NCBI GenBank assembly: GCA_965228775.1
Contig: OZ245840.1
Span: 186,001-250,000 of the forward strand
DNA length: 64,000 bases
Direction: 5' to 3'
Source of the DNA: JANQMY01 sp965228775
GTDB lineage: Bacteria; Pseudomonadota; Alphaproteobacteria; JANQMY01
The position numbers were made by a program, and so were the translations under genes. Of the stretch, positions 50,491-61,020 are shown piece by piece. How positions within the stretch are numbered: the first letter of the stretch is position 1; every line of letters starts with the position of its first letter. The notes beneath the pieces were generated by a model. That model saw nothing but the letters and a program-made list of their open reading frames with translations. It was not told the DNA's origin and did not search any database.

Positions 50491-51945
50491 TCAATCGCGC
50501 CAATAGGCGAGACTTAAGAGACTTAGAAATATCATCACTTCTAACCGTCCGATGATCATGCCAACGCAAAGAGCATATTTGAGCCCCATCCCCAAATCGG
50601 CAAATGCCGCACTCTCCCCGGCAACTAATGGAAAAAGTGGCCCTATATTACTCAGAATACTGACCGACCCAATAAGAGCTGATTCCAGGGGTACTCCTGA
50701 TGTGGCAAGAACGATGCTCAAAATCGCGAAGGCAAGCAGAAAGCTTACGAAAACGCCCCAAACACCAAACATCATTTGATCGGAAACAGCCCAACGGCCG
50801 TAATGAACGCCAACCACACCATGCGGATGAGCAAGGCGGCTGAGCTCTCCCAAACTTTGGCGGATCAACAAAATCACACGCATGACCCGGATACCCCCGG
50901 ACGTCGACACAGAACACCCGCCGACAAGAGCGCCAATAATGAGTAAGACCAACGGCAAGTCCCTCAACAATTGAAGGTCGCCCACCCAAAATCCGGTCGT
51001 GCTTAGCAAAGAGATCGCATTGAACATCGCAAACCCCAGATTGGTCAGGGCCTTGTCCGGATCCGCGTTACCTCCAGAGGCAACAAACAGATAGCTCCCG
51101 AACAAAAACATAGCCAGCAGCAGGTAAGACGGTTCCGGATCGCGGATGTAAGTCATCGGGCGCCCCCGCAATACCGCCCAATGCAAAAGAAAATTGATCG
51201 CGCCATAGATCATCACGGCGCCAATAACCAGCTCCGCTAAAGGAGAGTTCAAGTTCTGGGTCCCCCCTTCAGAACAAGCAAATCCACCAGTGGAAACGGC
51301 CGCAAGGCTTAGACAGACGGAATCGAAAAATGTGACGCCACTTGCCCAGACCCCAGCAACACCAAATAAAGTGATCATTCCGTAGATTGCCGCCACCGTT
51401 TGAGCAGTAAACGCAAAGGTATCCGTGGAGGAAGCAAACCGGTTCGATCCCGGCAGAGGACCATGCGCTTCGTCCTGCCCGCGCCCAAGACCGGACAAGA
51501 TAGAGATTGTCATGACAATGGCGCCGAGCCCGCCCAGCCACTGCAGTAGGGCGCGCCAAATCAATATGGGCTGGGATAGCTCACCAACCGGCCCGAGAAC
51601 CGACGCCCCAGTCGTGGTCAGTCCCGACACGGCTTCGAAATATGCCGACGAAAAGAATGGCGTGCTTTCCGTCGCCAGAAAAGGCAGGGCCGCAAAGACC
51701 GGCAGCACGGTCCACGCGAGAGAGATCATCAATATGTTCTCGCGCGTAGATGCGGTTCTAGTGGCTCCCCTCAGCGTGAGAATAAGGCCACCGCCGATGA
51801 ATGCTGTCAGCCCCGCAAGCGTCAGAAACGCGAATGCGATTTCCGTCGCATCGAAATACACGGCAAACATAACCGGCAACATCATTGATGCCGCCAGAAT
51901 AAATGTCAGCCAACCAAGGATATAGAAGGCCCCTGCATATCGCAT
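50491..51945 (-). CDS. trkH: Potassium uptake channel subunit TrkH
   Basis: A 484-residue membrane protein with four repeated MPM pore units. Examples are EAVSGLTTTGASVLGP, the first selectivity loop, SLAAVSTGGFACSEGG, LLSTTGFWVG, and SILSNIGPLFPL near the C terminus. GGCSVSTSGGIRVMR is the conserved post-pore helix region. It imports K+ with TrkA, whose gene lies immediately upstream, 35 bp away. Confidence 0.95.
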   Translation of the reverse strand: MRYAGAFYILGWLTFILAASMMLPVMFAVYFDATEIAFAFLTLAGLTAFIGGGLILTLRGATRTASTRENILMISLAWTVLPVFAALPFLATESTPFFSSAYFEAVSGLTTTGASVLGPVGELSQPILIWRALLQWLGGLGAIVMTISILSGLGRGQDEAHGPLPGSNRFASSTDTFAFTAQTVAAIYGMITLFGVAGVWASGVTFFDSVCLSLAAVSTGGFACSEGGTQNLNSPLAELVIGAVMIYGAINFLLHWAVLRGRPMTYIRDPEPSYLLLAMFLFGSYLFVASGGNADPDKALTNLGFAMFNAISLLSTTGFWVGDLQLLRDLPLVLLIIGALVGGCSVSTSGGIRVMRVILLIRQSLGELSRLAHPHGVVGVHYGRWAVSDQMMFGVWGVFVSFLLAFAILSIVLATSGVPLESALIGSVSILSNIGPLFPLVAGESAAFADLGMGLKYALCVGMIIGRLEVMIFLSLLSLAYWRD

Positions 51946-51980
51946 TACAGTTTCCCTATATGTGCGATCTGCATGGACTT

Positions 51981-53357
51981 CTAGAAAAAATCGATACTGA
52001 CACGGAACAACTGTTCCACTTTTCTAACCATCTCCGACAATGCGAAAATGATGACTTTGTCCCCGGTTTGGATCTGAGTGTCCCCGCGCGGCGTGATCAC
52101 ATCGTCGCCCTGAACGATTGCTCCCACAATAATGCCGTCCGGCAAGGAAACATCGCGCAAAGGCTTACCTACCAAGGGTGAGGTCTCCAACGCTTCCGCC
52201 TCAATCATCTCTGCAGACCCATCATGAACGCTATAAAGGCCCCGGATCCGGCCACGGCGTACATGGCGCAAAATTGTAGACACTGTGGTCGCTCTGGGAT
52301 CGATTGACGAGTCAATACCGAGAGATTTCGCCAAGGGCGCATAGGATGGATTGTTTACAAGCGACAATGTTCTCTGACCGCCAAGCCGCTTCGAAATAAG
52401 CGACGCCAGTATATTGACCTCGTCATCATTGGTCAGGGCCACCACGGCTTCAGCCTGCGCCGCGCCAGCTTCTCCCAGAACAGTTTCGTCGAGCCCGTCG
52501 CCCCAAAGGACCACCGTGCGCTGAAGCTGATCGGCGGCGTTCTCCGCGCGCTCTTTATCTGCCTCGATGATTTTCACCCGGATGCCGCTGTGAGTGACCT
52601 CCAATTGTCGGGCAACGTAAAGACCGATATTGCCGCCACCGATAAGAACGACGCGACGCGCCTCTTTTTCGGTATGCCCGAAAACATCGAGAGCGCGCGT
52701 TACCCGTTCTTGAGCACACACGAAATAGACGTCATCCCCCACCATCATTGGGTCCGACTTATCCGGCACAAACATTTTGCCTTCTCGGTTGATGCCTACA
52801 ACTGTGATGTTTAGATCCGGAAAAAGCTCCGAGAGCTGACTAAGCGGCGTGTCGACAATGGGACAATCGTCTTCCAAATGCACGCCGATCATCTGAACAC
52901 GCTCATCGGCAAAGCCGCGAGTCTCAAAGGCTCCCGGCACATTCAGCCGCCTTAGAACAGAACGCCCCACTTCCAGTTCAGGCGAAATGATCACATCGAT
53001 CGGCATTTGATCGCGCGAGAACAGGTCCTGCCAAATCGGCGACAGATAACTCTGAGCACGAACCCTAGCAATTTTTGTCGGTACGTTGAAAAGTGAATGG
53101 GCAACCTGACAGGAAACCATGTTCACTTCGTCAAAAAACGTCACGGCAATGATCATATCCGCGTCGGCAGCCCCCGCCCGGTCCAACGTGTCCGGATGAG
53201 ACCCATGCCCCACAACGCCACGCACATCCAACTGGTCACTTATCCGGCGCACAAGATCGGGCGACTGATCAACGACCGTCACCGTATTCTGCTCTTGGGA
53301 CAGTTGGCGCGCGATGCCGTATCCAACTTGACCGGCGCCGCAGATAATCACTTTCAT
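51981..53357 (-). CDS. trkA: Potassium uptake regulator TrkA
   Basis: A 458-residue cytosolic protein with duplicated RCK_N and RCK_C units. The first Rossmann motif is IICGAGQVGYGIARQL, the second VVLIGGGNIGLYVARQLE. Each is followed by an RCK_C domain (FVPDKSDPMMVGDDVYFVCA and TPRGDTQIQTGDKVIIFALS). It binds NAD(H)/ATP and gates TrkH. The order ntrX-trkA-trkH on one strand is conserved in alphaproteobacteria. Confidence 0.95.
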   Translation of the reverse strand: MKVIICGAGQVGYGIARQLSQEQNTVTVVDQSPDLVRRISDQLDVRGVVGHGSHPDTLDRAGAADADMIIAVTFFDEVNMVSCQVAHSLFNVPTKIARVRAQSYLSPIWQDLFSRDQMPIDVIISPELEVGRSVLRRLNVPGAFETRGFADERVQMIGVHLEDDCPIVDTPLSQLSELFPDLNITVVGINREGKMFVPDKSDPMMVGDDVYFVCAQERVTRALDVFGHTEKEARRVVLIGGGNIGLYVARQLEVTHSGIRVKIIEADKERAENAADQLQRTVVLWGDGLDETVLGEAGAAQAEAVVALTNDDEVNILASLISKRLGGQRTLSLVNNPSYAPLAKSLGIDSSIDPRATTVSTILRHVRRGRIRGLYSVHDGSAEMIEAEALETSPLVGKPLRDVSLPDGIIVGAIVQGDDVITPRGDTQIQTGDKVIIFALSEMVRKVEQLFRVSIDFF

Positions 53358-53434
53358 TTCTTAGAAGCCTTCCAGACTTTCTGTTTCCATAAAGCTTACA
53401 GCGAGTCGGGACTGGAAACCCGTTTTGCCCCTAT

Positions 53435-54832
53435 CTAAAGGCTTGCTTCTGTCGACCGTCCATTACCGGAAACGCCCAGAGACTTCAGCTTACGGTGCAA
53501 GGCGGACCGCTCCATACCGATAAAGGCCGCTGTTCTCGAGATGTTTCCGCCAAAACGGTTAATCTGTGCGACCAAATATTCCCGTTCGAACAATTCCCGG
53601 GCCTCTCGGAGGGGCAGCGATATAATGTTCTCTCCACTAGCGCCTGGATGAAGTGACGGGGCCGATGCTCCGATTTCCGATGGCAACATTTCGGCGGTGA
53701 TCGTTTCGTCCGCGTCACCCGTTGCGAGAATAAGCAGACGCTCTACATTGTTTCTCAACTGACGGACGTTCCCCGGCCAATGATGCGTCTGCAATGCCGC
53801 CATTGCATCATCACCGATTTTTCGCTTTGGCAGCCCCGTCGAGGCACAAATCTTCGCCATGAAGTGCTCTACGAGCATTGGAATATCTTCCCGCCGCTCC
53901 GACAGAGATGGCACCCGAAGCGGAACCACGTTCAGCCGATGGAACAGGTCTTCGCGGAAACGGCTTTCAGCAATTTCCTCTCGCAGGTCGCGTGAGGAAG
54001 AGCTGATAACGCGCACATCCACTTGCACCTTTTTGTTGCCACCGACGCGTTCAAAGCTCTGGTCGACCAAGACCCGCAGGATTTTTCCTTGGGTCTCCAT
54101 CGGCATATCGGCCACTTCATCAAGCAATAATGTCCCGCCATGAGCTTGCTCGAAGACGCCCACTTTCCGGGGCGCATTGGCACTTTCCTCAACGCCGAAG
54201 AGCTCACTTTCAACGCGGTCAGGCGCCATCGTCGCGGCATTGATCGCAATGAAAGGATTATCGAGCCGCTTCGAATTATGATGAATGAGACGCGCAACTA
54301 CTTCCTTACCCGAACCGGCAGCCCCGGTAATCAAAACCCGGCTGCCTGTGGGCGCTACGCGGTCAATCATCTGACGGACATTGGCAATCGCAGCTGACTC
54401 ACCACATAGATCGCGGTCTTCGCCGGCCCGGGCGCGTAACTCATCCACTTCCCGCCTGAGCCGGTTTGCTTCGAGCGCACGCTGAACAATCAGAATAAGC
54501 CGGTCAGCCTTAAAGGGCTTTTCGATGAAGTCGTAGGCCCCCTTCTTTATCGCCGACACCGCAGTTTCGATATTGCCGTGACCGCTAATCATCACTACAG
54601 GAACGCCCGGATGTTCGCTTCGGATAACATCCAGCAATTCCAATCCATCAAGCCGGCTTCCTTGAAGCCAGATATCCAAGATGATCAGTGCTGGCCGCCG
54701 GGCCGCAATTGCTTCCAGGCAACCATCCGCGTCAGAGGCAGTTCGCGTGCTGTACCCATCATCTTCCAAAATTCCCGAAACGAGATCACGGATGTCCTCT
54801 TCGTCATCCACAATCAAAATGTCAGGCGCCAT
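53435..54832 (-). CDS. ntrX: Response regulator NtrX
   Basis: A 465-residue regulator with receiver (D53 in IILDIWLQGSR), AAA+ ATPase (ITGAAGSGKEVVARLIH; GGTLLLDEVADMPMETQGKI) and a C-terminal Fis-type helix-turn-helix (GGNISRTAAFIGMERSALHR). The GAFTGA loop that contacts sigma-54 is not recognisable; the corresponding stretch reads EESANAPRKVGVFEQ. This is a known feature of several alphaproteobacterial NtrX proteins, which can act without sigma-54. Its start overlaps ntrY by 11 bp. Confidence 0.93.
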   Translation of the reverse strand: MAPDILIVDDEEDIRDLVSGILEDDGYSTRTASDADGCLEAIAARRPALIILDIWLQGSRLDGLELLDVIRSEHPGVPVVMISGHGNIETAVSAIKKGAYDFIEKPFKADRLILIVQRALEANRLRREVDELRARAGEDRDLCGESAAIANVRQMIDRVAPTGSRVLITGAAGSGKEVVARLIHHNSKRLDNPFIAINAATMAPDRVESELFGVEESANAPRKVGVFEQAHGGTLLLDEVADMPMETQGKILRVLVDQSFERVGGNKKVQVDVRVISSSSRDLREEIAESRFREDLFHRLNVVPLRVPSLSERREDIPMLVEHFMAKICASTGLPKRKIGDDAMAALQTHHWPGNVRQLRNNVERLLILATGDADETITAEMLPSEIGASAPSLHPGASGENIISLPLREARELFEREYLVAQINRFGGNISRTAAFIGMERSALHRKLKSLGVSGNGRSTEASL

Positions 54833-57242
54833 TGTTCAATTCCCGTTCGACATCTTCCGAAGATGCCAGCTTTTTAGTTGTTACCTCACGCGGAATGGTC
54901 AATTTGACCATTGCGCCCGTATACTCTTCCGCATCTGCCAATTTTGATTTCTTTGCATCGTCAAGAACCAAGCTTCCTCCGTGGTCCTCCATAACCTTTT
55001 TGACGATTGCCAATCCAAGACCTGTCCCTTTGGTCCGTGTGGTCATATATGGCTCCGTAAGCCTATTGCGGCCTTCAGTTGGAAGACCACAGCCATTGTC
55101 CACCACCACGATTTCGATACGCTGATCATCCTGAGCCAGAACAATCAGTATCTTTCCAACATCAACCCCGCTTGCATCATCATTCAATTGAGCGGCAACC
55201 GCTTCAGTCGCGTTCTTGAGAAGATTGGTAAGTGCTTGAGAAATAAGCCGCCCATCGCACACATGCAGCAGCGGTTCATCAACACCGCGCATGTCGATCG
55301 TCGTATTTTGGGCGGCCACGCGCTGCAAGAAGACGGCCTGCCGAACGATTTCGGATAAGTCATGTGATTTGAGAACAGGGGTCGGCATTCTGGCAAAAGA
55401 CGAGAACTCGTCCACCATGCGGCCAATATCGCTTACTTGCCGAATGATGGTTTCCGTACACTGTTCAAAGACCGTTGGGTCTGAATCTATCTCGTCCCGA
55501 TACTTGCGGCGAAGCCTTTCAGCGGACAACTGAATGGGCGTCAGCGGATTTTTAATTTCATGCGCAATACGGCGCGCAACATCCGCCCAAGCCGACATTC
55601 TTTGCGCCGATACAAGTTCAGTAATGTCATCAAATGTCACAACAAAGCCTTGCGCATCTTCTGCGCCGGGGTCGCGTGCCACACGCACCATCAAATTCAG
55701 GGTGTGCCCGCCTCGAACCAGATCGATCTGTTTTTGGGCAATGCCCTCCGGTTTGGCGAAGGCTTCATCGAGAAGCGGATCAAATTCCGGAACTGACTCT
55801 CGAAGCGGTTTGCCGGCAAGGTCTTTCACATCGGCACTGAGCAATTGCGTGCCGGACCGGTTCACCAAATTGATATCGCCATCGGAATCAAGGCCGATAA
55901 CACCAGCCGTCACCCCGGAAAGAACAGCCTCTGTAAATCGCCGCCGGAGGTCAAACTGCCTGTTCGCCTCGATCAGCTCATCCCGTTGGCTTTCCAGCTG
56001 ACCGGTCATACGATTGAACGCACGCCCCAGGGTTCCGAGTTCATCGTCTTGCAGCCCTACATCGACGCGCACTGTCAGGTCTCCTTCACTGACCTTTTCA
56101 GCAGCGTCTACAAGCCCGCCAATGGGTGAAACGATACGGTTTGCGGCCCTGAAGCCGCTGGTGATTGCCACGAGCAAGACCAATAAGACCGCAACCGAGT
56201 AGGCCAATCCCCACTGTATTTGGAATGCTCTCTGATTGCGCTCAGCGGATTCGTATTCCAATTTCGCCTGTCCGGTCTGCACCAAGTAACTGATGACCTG
56301 CGGATCCAGAAGACGCACCGCATAGACATAGACAGGGTCTTCGTAGTCGAGTTTTACAAGCCCTCGGAACTCTGTCTTGCCGTCATCCCAGATGGCCAGC
56401 TTCCCGGCATCCGCAAGGGCAAACGCATCCTGCGTCCCCCCGCCCGACCCTTCAGGTCTGGGCACTTCAAATATCTCGGGAAAAATATAAGTGGGCTGGC
56501 CATTTGTTTCTTCAGCCCCTTGCACAGAAGCAGGCACCTGAATGCCTTTTTGGGTCTGAACCAGGATCGTCCCCGCGGCGTCGATAATGTAGACGCCATC
56601 GAGCCCTTGCTCACTTGCCAACCGGCTAATCAGAGACTGAAATTCGTCGGATTGAGACAAGAAGGACCGCTCGACCGTGTTCAAGGTCGAGGCGACATTG
56701 AGGATATTGACACTTAGGGTCTTCCGGTGGGCCTGAACAAACTCGCGCGACACAGCTAATGCCGTGTCGAAGGCCGTCTGAATGCGCTCGCTGAACCAAA
56801 GCTCCACCCCTCGTGAGAGCGTGAGCGCGGCGAATGTGGCGAGAACAATGGCGGGGGCCACCGCCACGAGAGCAAATCGAGTAACGAGCTTGCCATGAAG
56901 CCTGGCGCCGGCAAGGCCCGACCGGCGGGCCATCAAGATCCCGATCAACCGGGCTGCCACCAACGCCGCCAGCAACAACACGACCGCCAAGTTAACCAGA
57001 ACTAGGACGTTGACGGTCTCTTCGCCGAGACCGAAAGGGGCCATTCCCAACAGAGTGGAATAAAGAAGCGCCCCGGCGATGCAGGAGGCCACGAATAGCA
57101 TGATGGCCAGCACACGCGCACGCGCCATGGACCGGACCCATTTTAGAAGGTCTTCGCCAAAGCTCTTCTCACTTAGACCTGTGATCGAGGACACTTTCCC
57201 CGGCGCCTGTGTTGCAAATCCACCGCAAGTCGCCGAATTCAC
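54822..57242 (-). CDS. ntrY: Sensor histidine kinase NtrY
   Basis: An 806-residue kinase starting at GTG 57242. It has four N-terminal TM helices (~45-150) framing an extracytosolic region (165-340), a further TM helix, HAMP, a PAS domain (VTAGVIGLDSDGDINLVNRS), HisKA with RIAHEIKNPLTPIQ, and an ATPase domain with N-box LTNLLKNATEAVA and GTGLGLAIVKKVMEDHGG. It phosphorylates NtrX in nitrogen, redox and envelope control. A 76-bp gap separates it from ntrC, so it may have its own promoter. Confidence 0.93.
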   Translation of the reverse strand: MNSATCGGFATQAPGKVSSITGLSEKSFGEDLLKWVRSMARARVLAIMLFVASCIAGALLYSTLLGMAPFGLGEETVNVLVLVNLAVVLLLAALVAARLIGILMARRSGLAGARLHGKLVTRFALVAVAPAIVLATFAALTLSRGVELWFSERIQTAFDTALAVSREFVQAHRKTLSVNILNVASTLNTVERSFLSQSDEFQSLISRLASEQGLDGVYIIDAAGTILVQTQKGIQVPASVQGAEETNGQPTYIFPEIFEVPRPEGSGGGTQDAFALADAGKLAIWDDGKTEFRGLVKLDYEDPVYVYAVRLLDPQVISYLVQTGQAKLEYESAERNQRAFQIQWGLAYSVAVLLVLLVAITSGFRAANRIVSPIGGLVDAAEKVSEGDLTVRVDVGLQDDELGTLGRAFNRMTGQLESQRDELIEANRQFDLRRRFTEAVLSGVTAGVIGLDSDGDINLVNRSGTQLLSADVKDLAGKPLRESVPEFDPLLDEAFAKPEGIAQKQIDLVRGGHTLNLMVRVARDPGAEDAQGFVVTFDDITELVSAQRMSAWADVARRIAHEIKNPLTPIQLSAERLRRKYRDEIDSDPTVFEQCTETIIRQVSDIGRMVDEFSSFARMPTPVLKSHDLSEIVRQAVFLQRVAAQNTTIDMRGVDEPLLHVCDGRLISQALTNLLKNATEAVAAQLNDDASGVDVGKILIVLAQDDQRIEIVVVDNGCGLPTEGRNRLTEPYMTTRTKGTGLGLAIVKKVMEDHGGSLVLDDAKKSKLADAEEYTGAMVKLTIPREVTTKKLASSEDVERELNNGA

Positions 57243-57318
57243 GCGGATTCTAGAGTCGAATCACCTGTAAATCTGGACGACTAGCGTGCCACTATAACAA
57301 CAATGTTGCGCAAGCGCA

Positions 57319-58758
57319 TCATTTCAATCCACGAATGACACGAATATCTAGATCACGAATCTTTTTCCGAAGCGTATTACGGTTAAGGCCCAGCATCTCC
57401 GCTGCACGGATTTGATTACCGCGCGTGGCACTCAGACTCATATTGATGAGGGGTTTTTCCACTTCGCGCAGGATGCGGTCATAGAGGCCCGGTGGCGGTA
57501 AGGCCTCTCCAAACTCCTCGAAATACTGTACGAGCTGCCGTTCTACCGCTGTGCTTAAAGTTTCCGCTGGCGCATCCGACGATGGCCCTTCAAGAGGCGC
57601 TGTATCGGCGAGTTCCGCTGCAACCGCCTCAGCACTTATGACCTCTTCGGTGTAAAGGGCCGCAAGACGACGGATCAAATTCTCCAGCTCCCGCACATTC
57701 CCCGGCCAGCGGTACCGCTTCAACACTTCCATCGCATCCGTATCGATGGTCTTAAGCGGCAAACCTTCTTCATGGGCAAGGCGCAAGAAGTGACGTGCCA
57801 AGTCTCCAATGTCCTCGGCCCTTTCACGCAATGGCGGAAGACGAAGCGGCACCACATTCAAACGGAAGAACAGGTCTTCCCGGAAAAGCCCCTGGTTAAT
57901 CTGCTGGCGGAGATCCCGGTTCGTAGCGGCGATGATCCGCACGTCAGTCTTGATAGATGTGCGCCCGCCAACTGTCGTATATTCCCCTTCTTGAAGGACA
58001 CGGAGCAACCGCGTCTGTGCCTCCATAGGCATATCCCCGATTTCATCAAGAAAAAGCGTACCGCCATCCGCCAATTCGAAGCGTCCGGCACTCTTGTTTG
58101 CGGCCCCTGTAAATGCGCCTTTCTCGTGGCCGAAAAGCTCGCTCTCGATGAGCTCCCGCGGAATCGCCGCCATGTTGACCGCCACAAACGGCCCCTTCCG
58201 GCGTTGGCCATATTCATGAAGCGCGCGCGCCACCAATTCCTTGCCGGTACCGGATTCGCCCGAAATCATGACGGTAAGATCTGTTTGCATAAGCCGTGCA
58301 AGAACCCGATAGATCTCCTGCATCGCGGGAGATCTGCCGATCAGGGGCATCTCCTCCTCGCCATCCAGCTCTGTTGAGCTGGGGGTGGTCTTTGGCCGGG
58401 ACATAGCCCTTTCCACCACATTCATGAGCTCATTCAGATCGAACGGCTTCGGCAAATATTCATAGGCGCCCTTTTCGGCAGCCGTGATCGCCGTCATCAG
58501 CGTGTTCTGCGCGCTCATAACGATCACAGGTAAATCCGGCCTCAGTTTCTTGATGCGCGGCAAGAGATCGAAGGCATTCTCGTCCGGCATGATGACGTCC
58601 GAAATGATGAGATCGCCGTCACCTTGTTGTGTCCACCGCCACAAGGTCGACGCGTTTCCAGTCGCCCTTACATTGTACCCCACTTGCCCGAGCGCCCTGT
58701 TGAGCACCGTGCGGATCGATACATCGTCATCGGCAACAAGTATTGTTCCTGCTGGCAT
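57319..58758 (-). CDS. ntrC: Nitrogen regulation response regulator NtrC
   Basis: A 479-residue sigma-54 activator: receiver domain with D54 (DLIISDVIMPDE), AAA+ domain with Walker A GESGTGKELVARALH, the canonical GAFTGA in FGHEKGAFTGAANKSAG, Walker B GGTLFLDEIGDMPME, and a C-terminal Fis-type HTH (ATRGNQIRAAEMLGLNRNTL). It drives nitrogen-assimilation genes. It starts directly after the ntrB stop. Confidence 0.96.
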   Translation of the reverse strand: MPAGTILVADDDVSIRTVLNRALGQVGYNVRATGNASTLWRWTQQGDGDLIISDVIMPDENAFDLLPRIKKLRPDLPVIVMSAQNTLMTAITAAEKGAYEYLPKPFDLNELMNVVERAMSRPKTTPSSTELDGEEEMPLIGRSPAMQEIYRVLARLMQTDLTVMISGESGTGKELVARALHEYGQRRKGPFVAVNMAAIPRELIESELFGHEKGAFTGAANKSAGRFELADGGTLFLDEIGDMPMEAQTRLLRVLQEGEYTTVGGRTSIKTDVRIIAATNRDLRQQINQGLFREDLFFRLNVVPLRLPPLRERAEDIGDLARHFLRLAHEEGLPLKTIDTDAMEVLKRYRWPGNVRELENLIRRLAALYTEEVISAEAVAAELADTAPLEGPSSDAPAETLSTAVERQLVQYFEEFGEALPPPGLYDRILREVEKPLINMSLSATRGNQIRAAEMLGLNRNTLRKKIRDLDIRVIRGLK

Positions 58759-59889
58759 TTAATCAGCCTCCGTCGCAGTTGCGACATACATGGGTAAAAG
58801 CACCCGAAATACCGTACGCTGAGGGATGGAGTCGCACTCGATGACGCCACCATGATCGCCAACGATTTTTGCGACCAGCGCAAGCCCCAGCCCGGTCCCT
58901 GAACTCTTCGTCGTGACAAAAGGTTCGAACAGATGCGGCATAAGATCTGGCGGCACGCCGCCGCCATTGTCGCGCACGCAAACTTCCAACGGCAGACTAA
59001 CCCGGTCGCGGCTCGACATGACCGAGAGACGTATGCCCGGACGAAACGCCGTTGATAGCGTGATTTCGCCTATCTCCGGATCTACCGCATCTGCTGCATT
59101 TTTGTAGAGATTGAGGAACACTTGAATAAGCTGGTCTTCATTGCCGTAGACAGGCGGCAATGAAGGGTCATATTCCTCATGGACTTTTATGTTCTTGGCG
59201 AAGCTTGTGTCGCCAATCGTCCGAATGCGCTCAAGAACCTTGTGAATATTGACCGGTGATCTTTCTACGGGACGGCTATCACTGAAAATTTCCATCCGGT
59301 CGACGAGCTTGCGAATACGATCCGCTTCATCGCAGATCAGCCGCGTCATCACCCGGTCATCCGTATCTGCATTAATTTCCAACAGCTGGGCCGCGGCGCG
59401 AATACCCGCCAGCGGGTTCTTGATTTCATGTGCAAGAACCGCCGCCATACCGGTTACAGACCGGGCAGCGCCGCGATGCGTCAGCTGGCGGTTCATCTTT
59501 TGCGCCATGGTGCGCTCTAAGAGCATGAGCAAAACCGTGCCAGGCTGCTCCGGCACACCAGCTACCTGTACATCTACCGTCTTCTCCCCAATGCGTGGGG
59601 AAGACAAATCGATCCCATATTCCGCAACAGACGATCCAGAGTTTTGCACCTGCTCAATCAGTCCGATCAACGGGCTGCCGAATGGCACCAGTTCTGCCAT
59701 TTGCTGACGCCGCAACATGACCGCGCTGGTGTCGAAAAATGTTTCCGCAGCAGCGTTTGCAAAAATGATGCGCCCATCCGGATTGATATGAAGGATCGGA
59801 TGCGCCAGCGCATTCAACAAGGCTTCGTGATTGCTCAAAAAGGCGCTGGCAGCCGATCCGGGAAGAGGTGTTGGTTCGACCATCTTCAT
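58759..59889 (-). CDS. ntrB: Nitrogen regulation sensor kinase NtrB
   Basis: A 376-residue soluble kinase. The PAS domain (ILHINPDGRIIFANAAAETFF) is followed by HisKA with H154 in VLAHEIKNPLAG and an ATPase domain (FLNLYKNAADAVD; GTGLGLALVAKIVGDHGG). It has no membrane segment. It phosphorylates or dephosphorylates NtrC according to PII state. Its ATG overlaps the dusB stop by 4 bp, the dusB-ntrB-ntrC order typical of the class. Confidence 0.95.
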   Translation of the reverse strand: MKMVEPTPLPGSAASAFLSNHEALLNALAHPILHINPDGRIIFANAAAETFFDTSAVMLRRQQMAELVPFGSPLIGLIEQVQNSGSSVAEYGIDLSSPRIGEKTVDVQVAGVPEQPGTVLLMLLERTMAQKMNRQLTHRGAARSVTGMAAVLAHEIKNPLAGIRAAAQLLEINADTDDRVMTRLICDEADRIRKLVDRMEIFSDSRPVERSPVNIHKVLERIRTIGDTSFAKNIKVHEEYDPSLPPVYGNEDQLIQVFLNLYKNAADAVDPEIGEITLSTAFRPGIRLSVMSSRDRVSLPLEVCVRDNGGGVPPDLMPHLFEPFVTTKSSGTGLGLALVAKIVGDHGGVIECDSIPQRTVFRVLLPMYVATATEAD

Positions 59890-60881
59890 GCCGCCTTCCG
59901 AAGGGCCGGCCCCGGCTCCGACAGGAAAAATTCTGTCATCGCACCGATTACATCCGACGGATTTTCAGCCCGGCAGACTTTCTGCCGCGTGGCATCTGAT
60001 CCTTCATGGGGCTCCAAATACCAGCACAAGTGCTTCCGGGCGACGCGCACGCCTCTTTCAGGTCCGTAATGCTCCAGAATATCTGTGTAGTGACGAAGAA
60101 TGATCTCGAGCTTTTCAGAGCCCTCTGGATCGGCCGGCGCCTTTCCTGTTTCCAGATAGGCCTCTACTTGTCCCGGGAACCAAGGCCTGCCATAGGCGCC
60201 ACGTCCGATCATCACGCCGTCTGCCCCCGACCGTTCCAGCATTGTCTCAGCATCACTGCACTGGACCAGATCCCCATTCGCGATGACAGGGATTGAAACT
60301 TCCTGTTTCACGTTCCGGATGAAATCCCAGTCAGCCTTTCCTTTGTAGAATTGCTGACGGGTTCGGCCATGCACGGTTACAAGCTGAACGCCCGCTTGTT
60401 CGGCGCGTCGTGCAAGCTCCGGCGCGTTCCGGGTCTCGTCATTCCACCCCGTCCGCATTTTCAATGTCACGGGAACCGACACAGCTTCGACCGTGGCTTC
60501 GATCAGCGTCAACGCATGATCTAGATTCCTCATCAAGGCGGAGCCGGAGTAACCGTTCGTTACCTGCTTCGCCGGACAGCCCATATTGATATCGACAATA
60601 GCTGCCCCTTCGCCTTCCGCAATGCGGGCCGCCTCCGCCATCCAGTGGGCTTCGCGCCCTGCGATCTGAACAGACATGGCATCATGGCGATCCACACCGT
60701 CCACCTTCCGCTGGGCGATCAAGCGCCGTTGAATCATTTCCTGGCTGGCGATCATTTCCGATACAACAAGCCCAACGCCCAAATCATCCACGAGTGCACG
60801 GAAAGGTGCATCCGTAACGCCCGACATGGGCGCCAGGATCACGCGACTTCTCAGCGACACTGGCCCGATCTGAATGGTCAT
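59886..60881 (-). CDS. dusB: tRNA-dihydrouridine synthase DusB (NifR3)
   Basis: A 331-residue FMN TIM barrel: VILAPMSGVTDAPFRALVDD, catalytic Cys in DINMGCPAKQVTNGYSGSAL, KMRTGWNDE, VTVHGRTRQQFYKGKADW, PVIANGDL and GVMIGRGAYGRPW. It reduces uridine in tRNA D-loops with NADPH. It heads the ntrBC operon, as in other alphaproteobacteria where it was first named nifR3. It diverges from ispDF with a 139-bp gap. Confidence 0.95.
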   Translation of the reverse strand: MTIQIGPVSLRSRVILAPMSGVTDAPFRALVDDLGVGLVVSEMIASQEMIQRRLIAQRKVDGVDRHDAMSVQIAGREAHWMAEAARIAEGEGAAIVDINMGCPAKQVTNGYSGSALMRNLDHALTLIEATVEAVSVPVTLKMRTGWNDETRNAPELARRAEQAGVQLVTVHGRTRQQFYKGKADWDFIRNVKQEVSIPVIANGDLVQCSDAETMLERSGADGVMIGRGAYGRPWFPGQVEAYLETGKAPADPEGSEKLEIILRHYTDILEHYGPERGVRVARKHLCWYLEPHEGSDATRQKVCRAENPSDVIGAMTEFFLSEPGPALRKAA

Positions 60882-61020
60882 TATTTGTGCAAAACTATTT
60901 ACTGCCCATCAAATAAGCAAACTAGACCATGAAAACAAATCAGGCAAGCCCATGATTGGCCGCTTGGCAGGACTTTTCTGCGCAGATAGGGTGCGCCGCG
61001 AATAAGTGGAATCGAGCAAT

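Noticed and set aside
51430..51460. tRNA-like 'GGTTCGATCCCGG' (T-arm pattern) on the plus strand
   Set aside because: It lies inside the trkH coding sequence and no acceptor stem or anticodon arm can be built around it. No tRNA was found elsewhere in the window.
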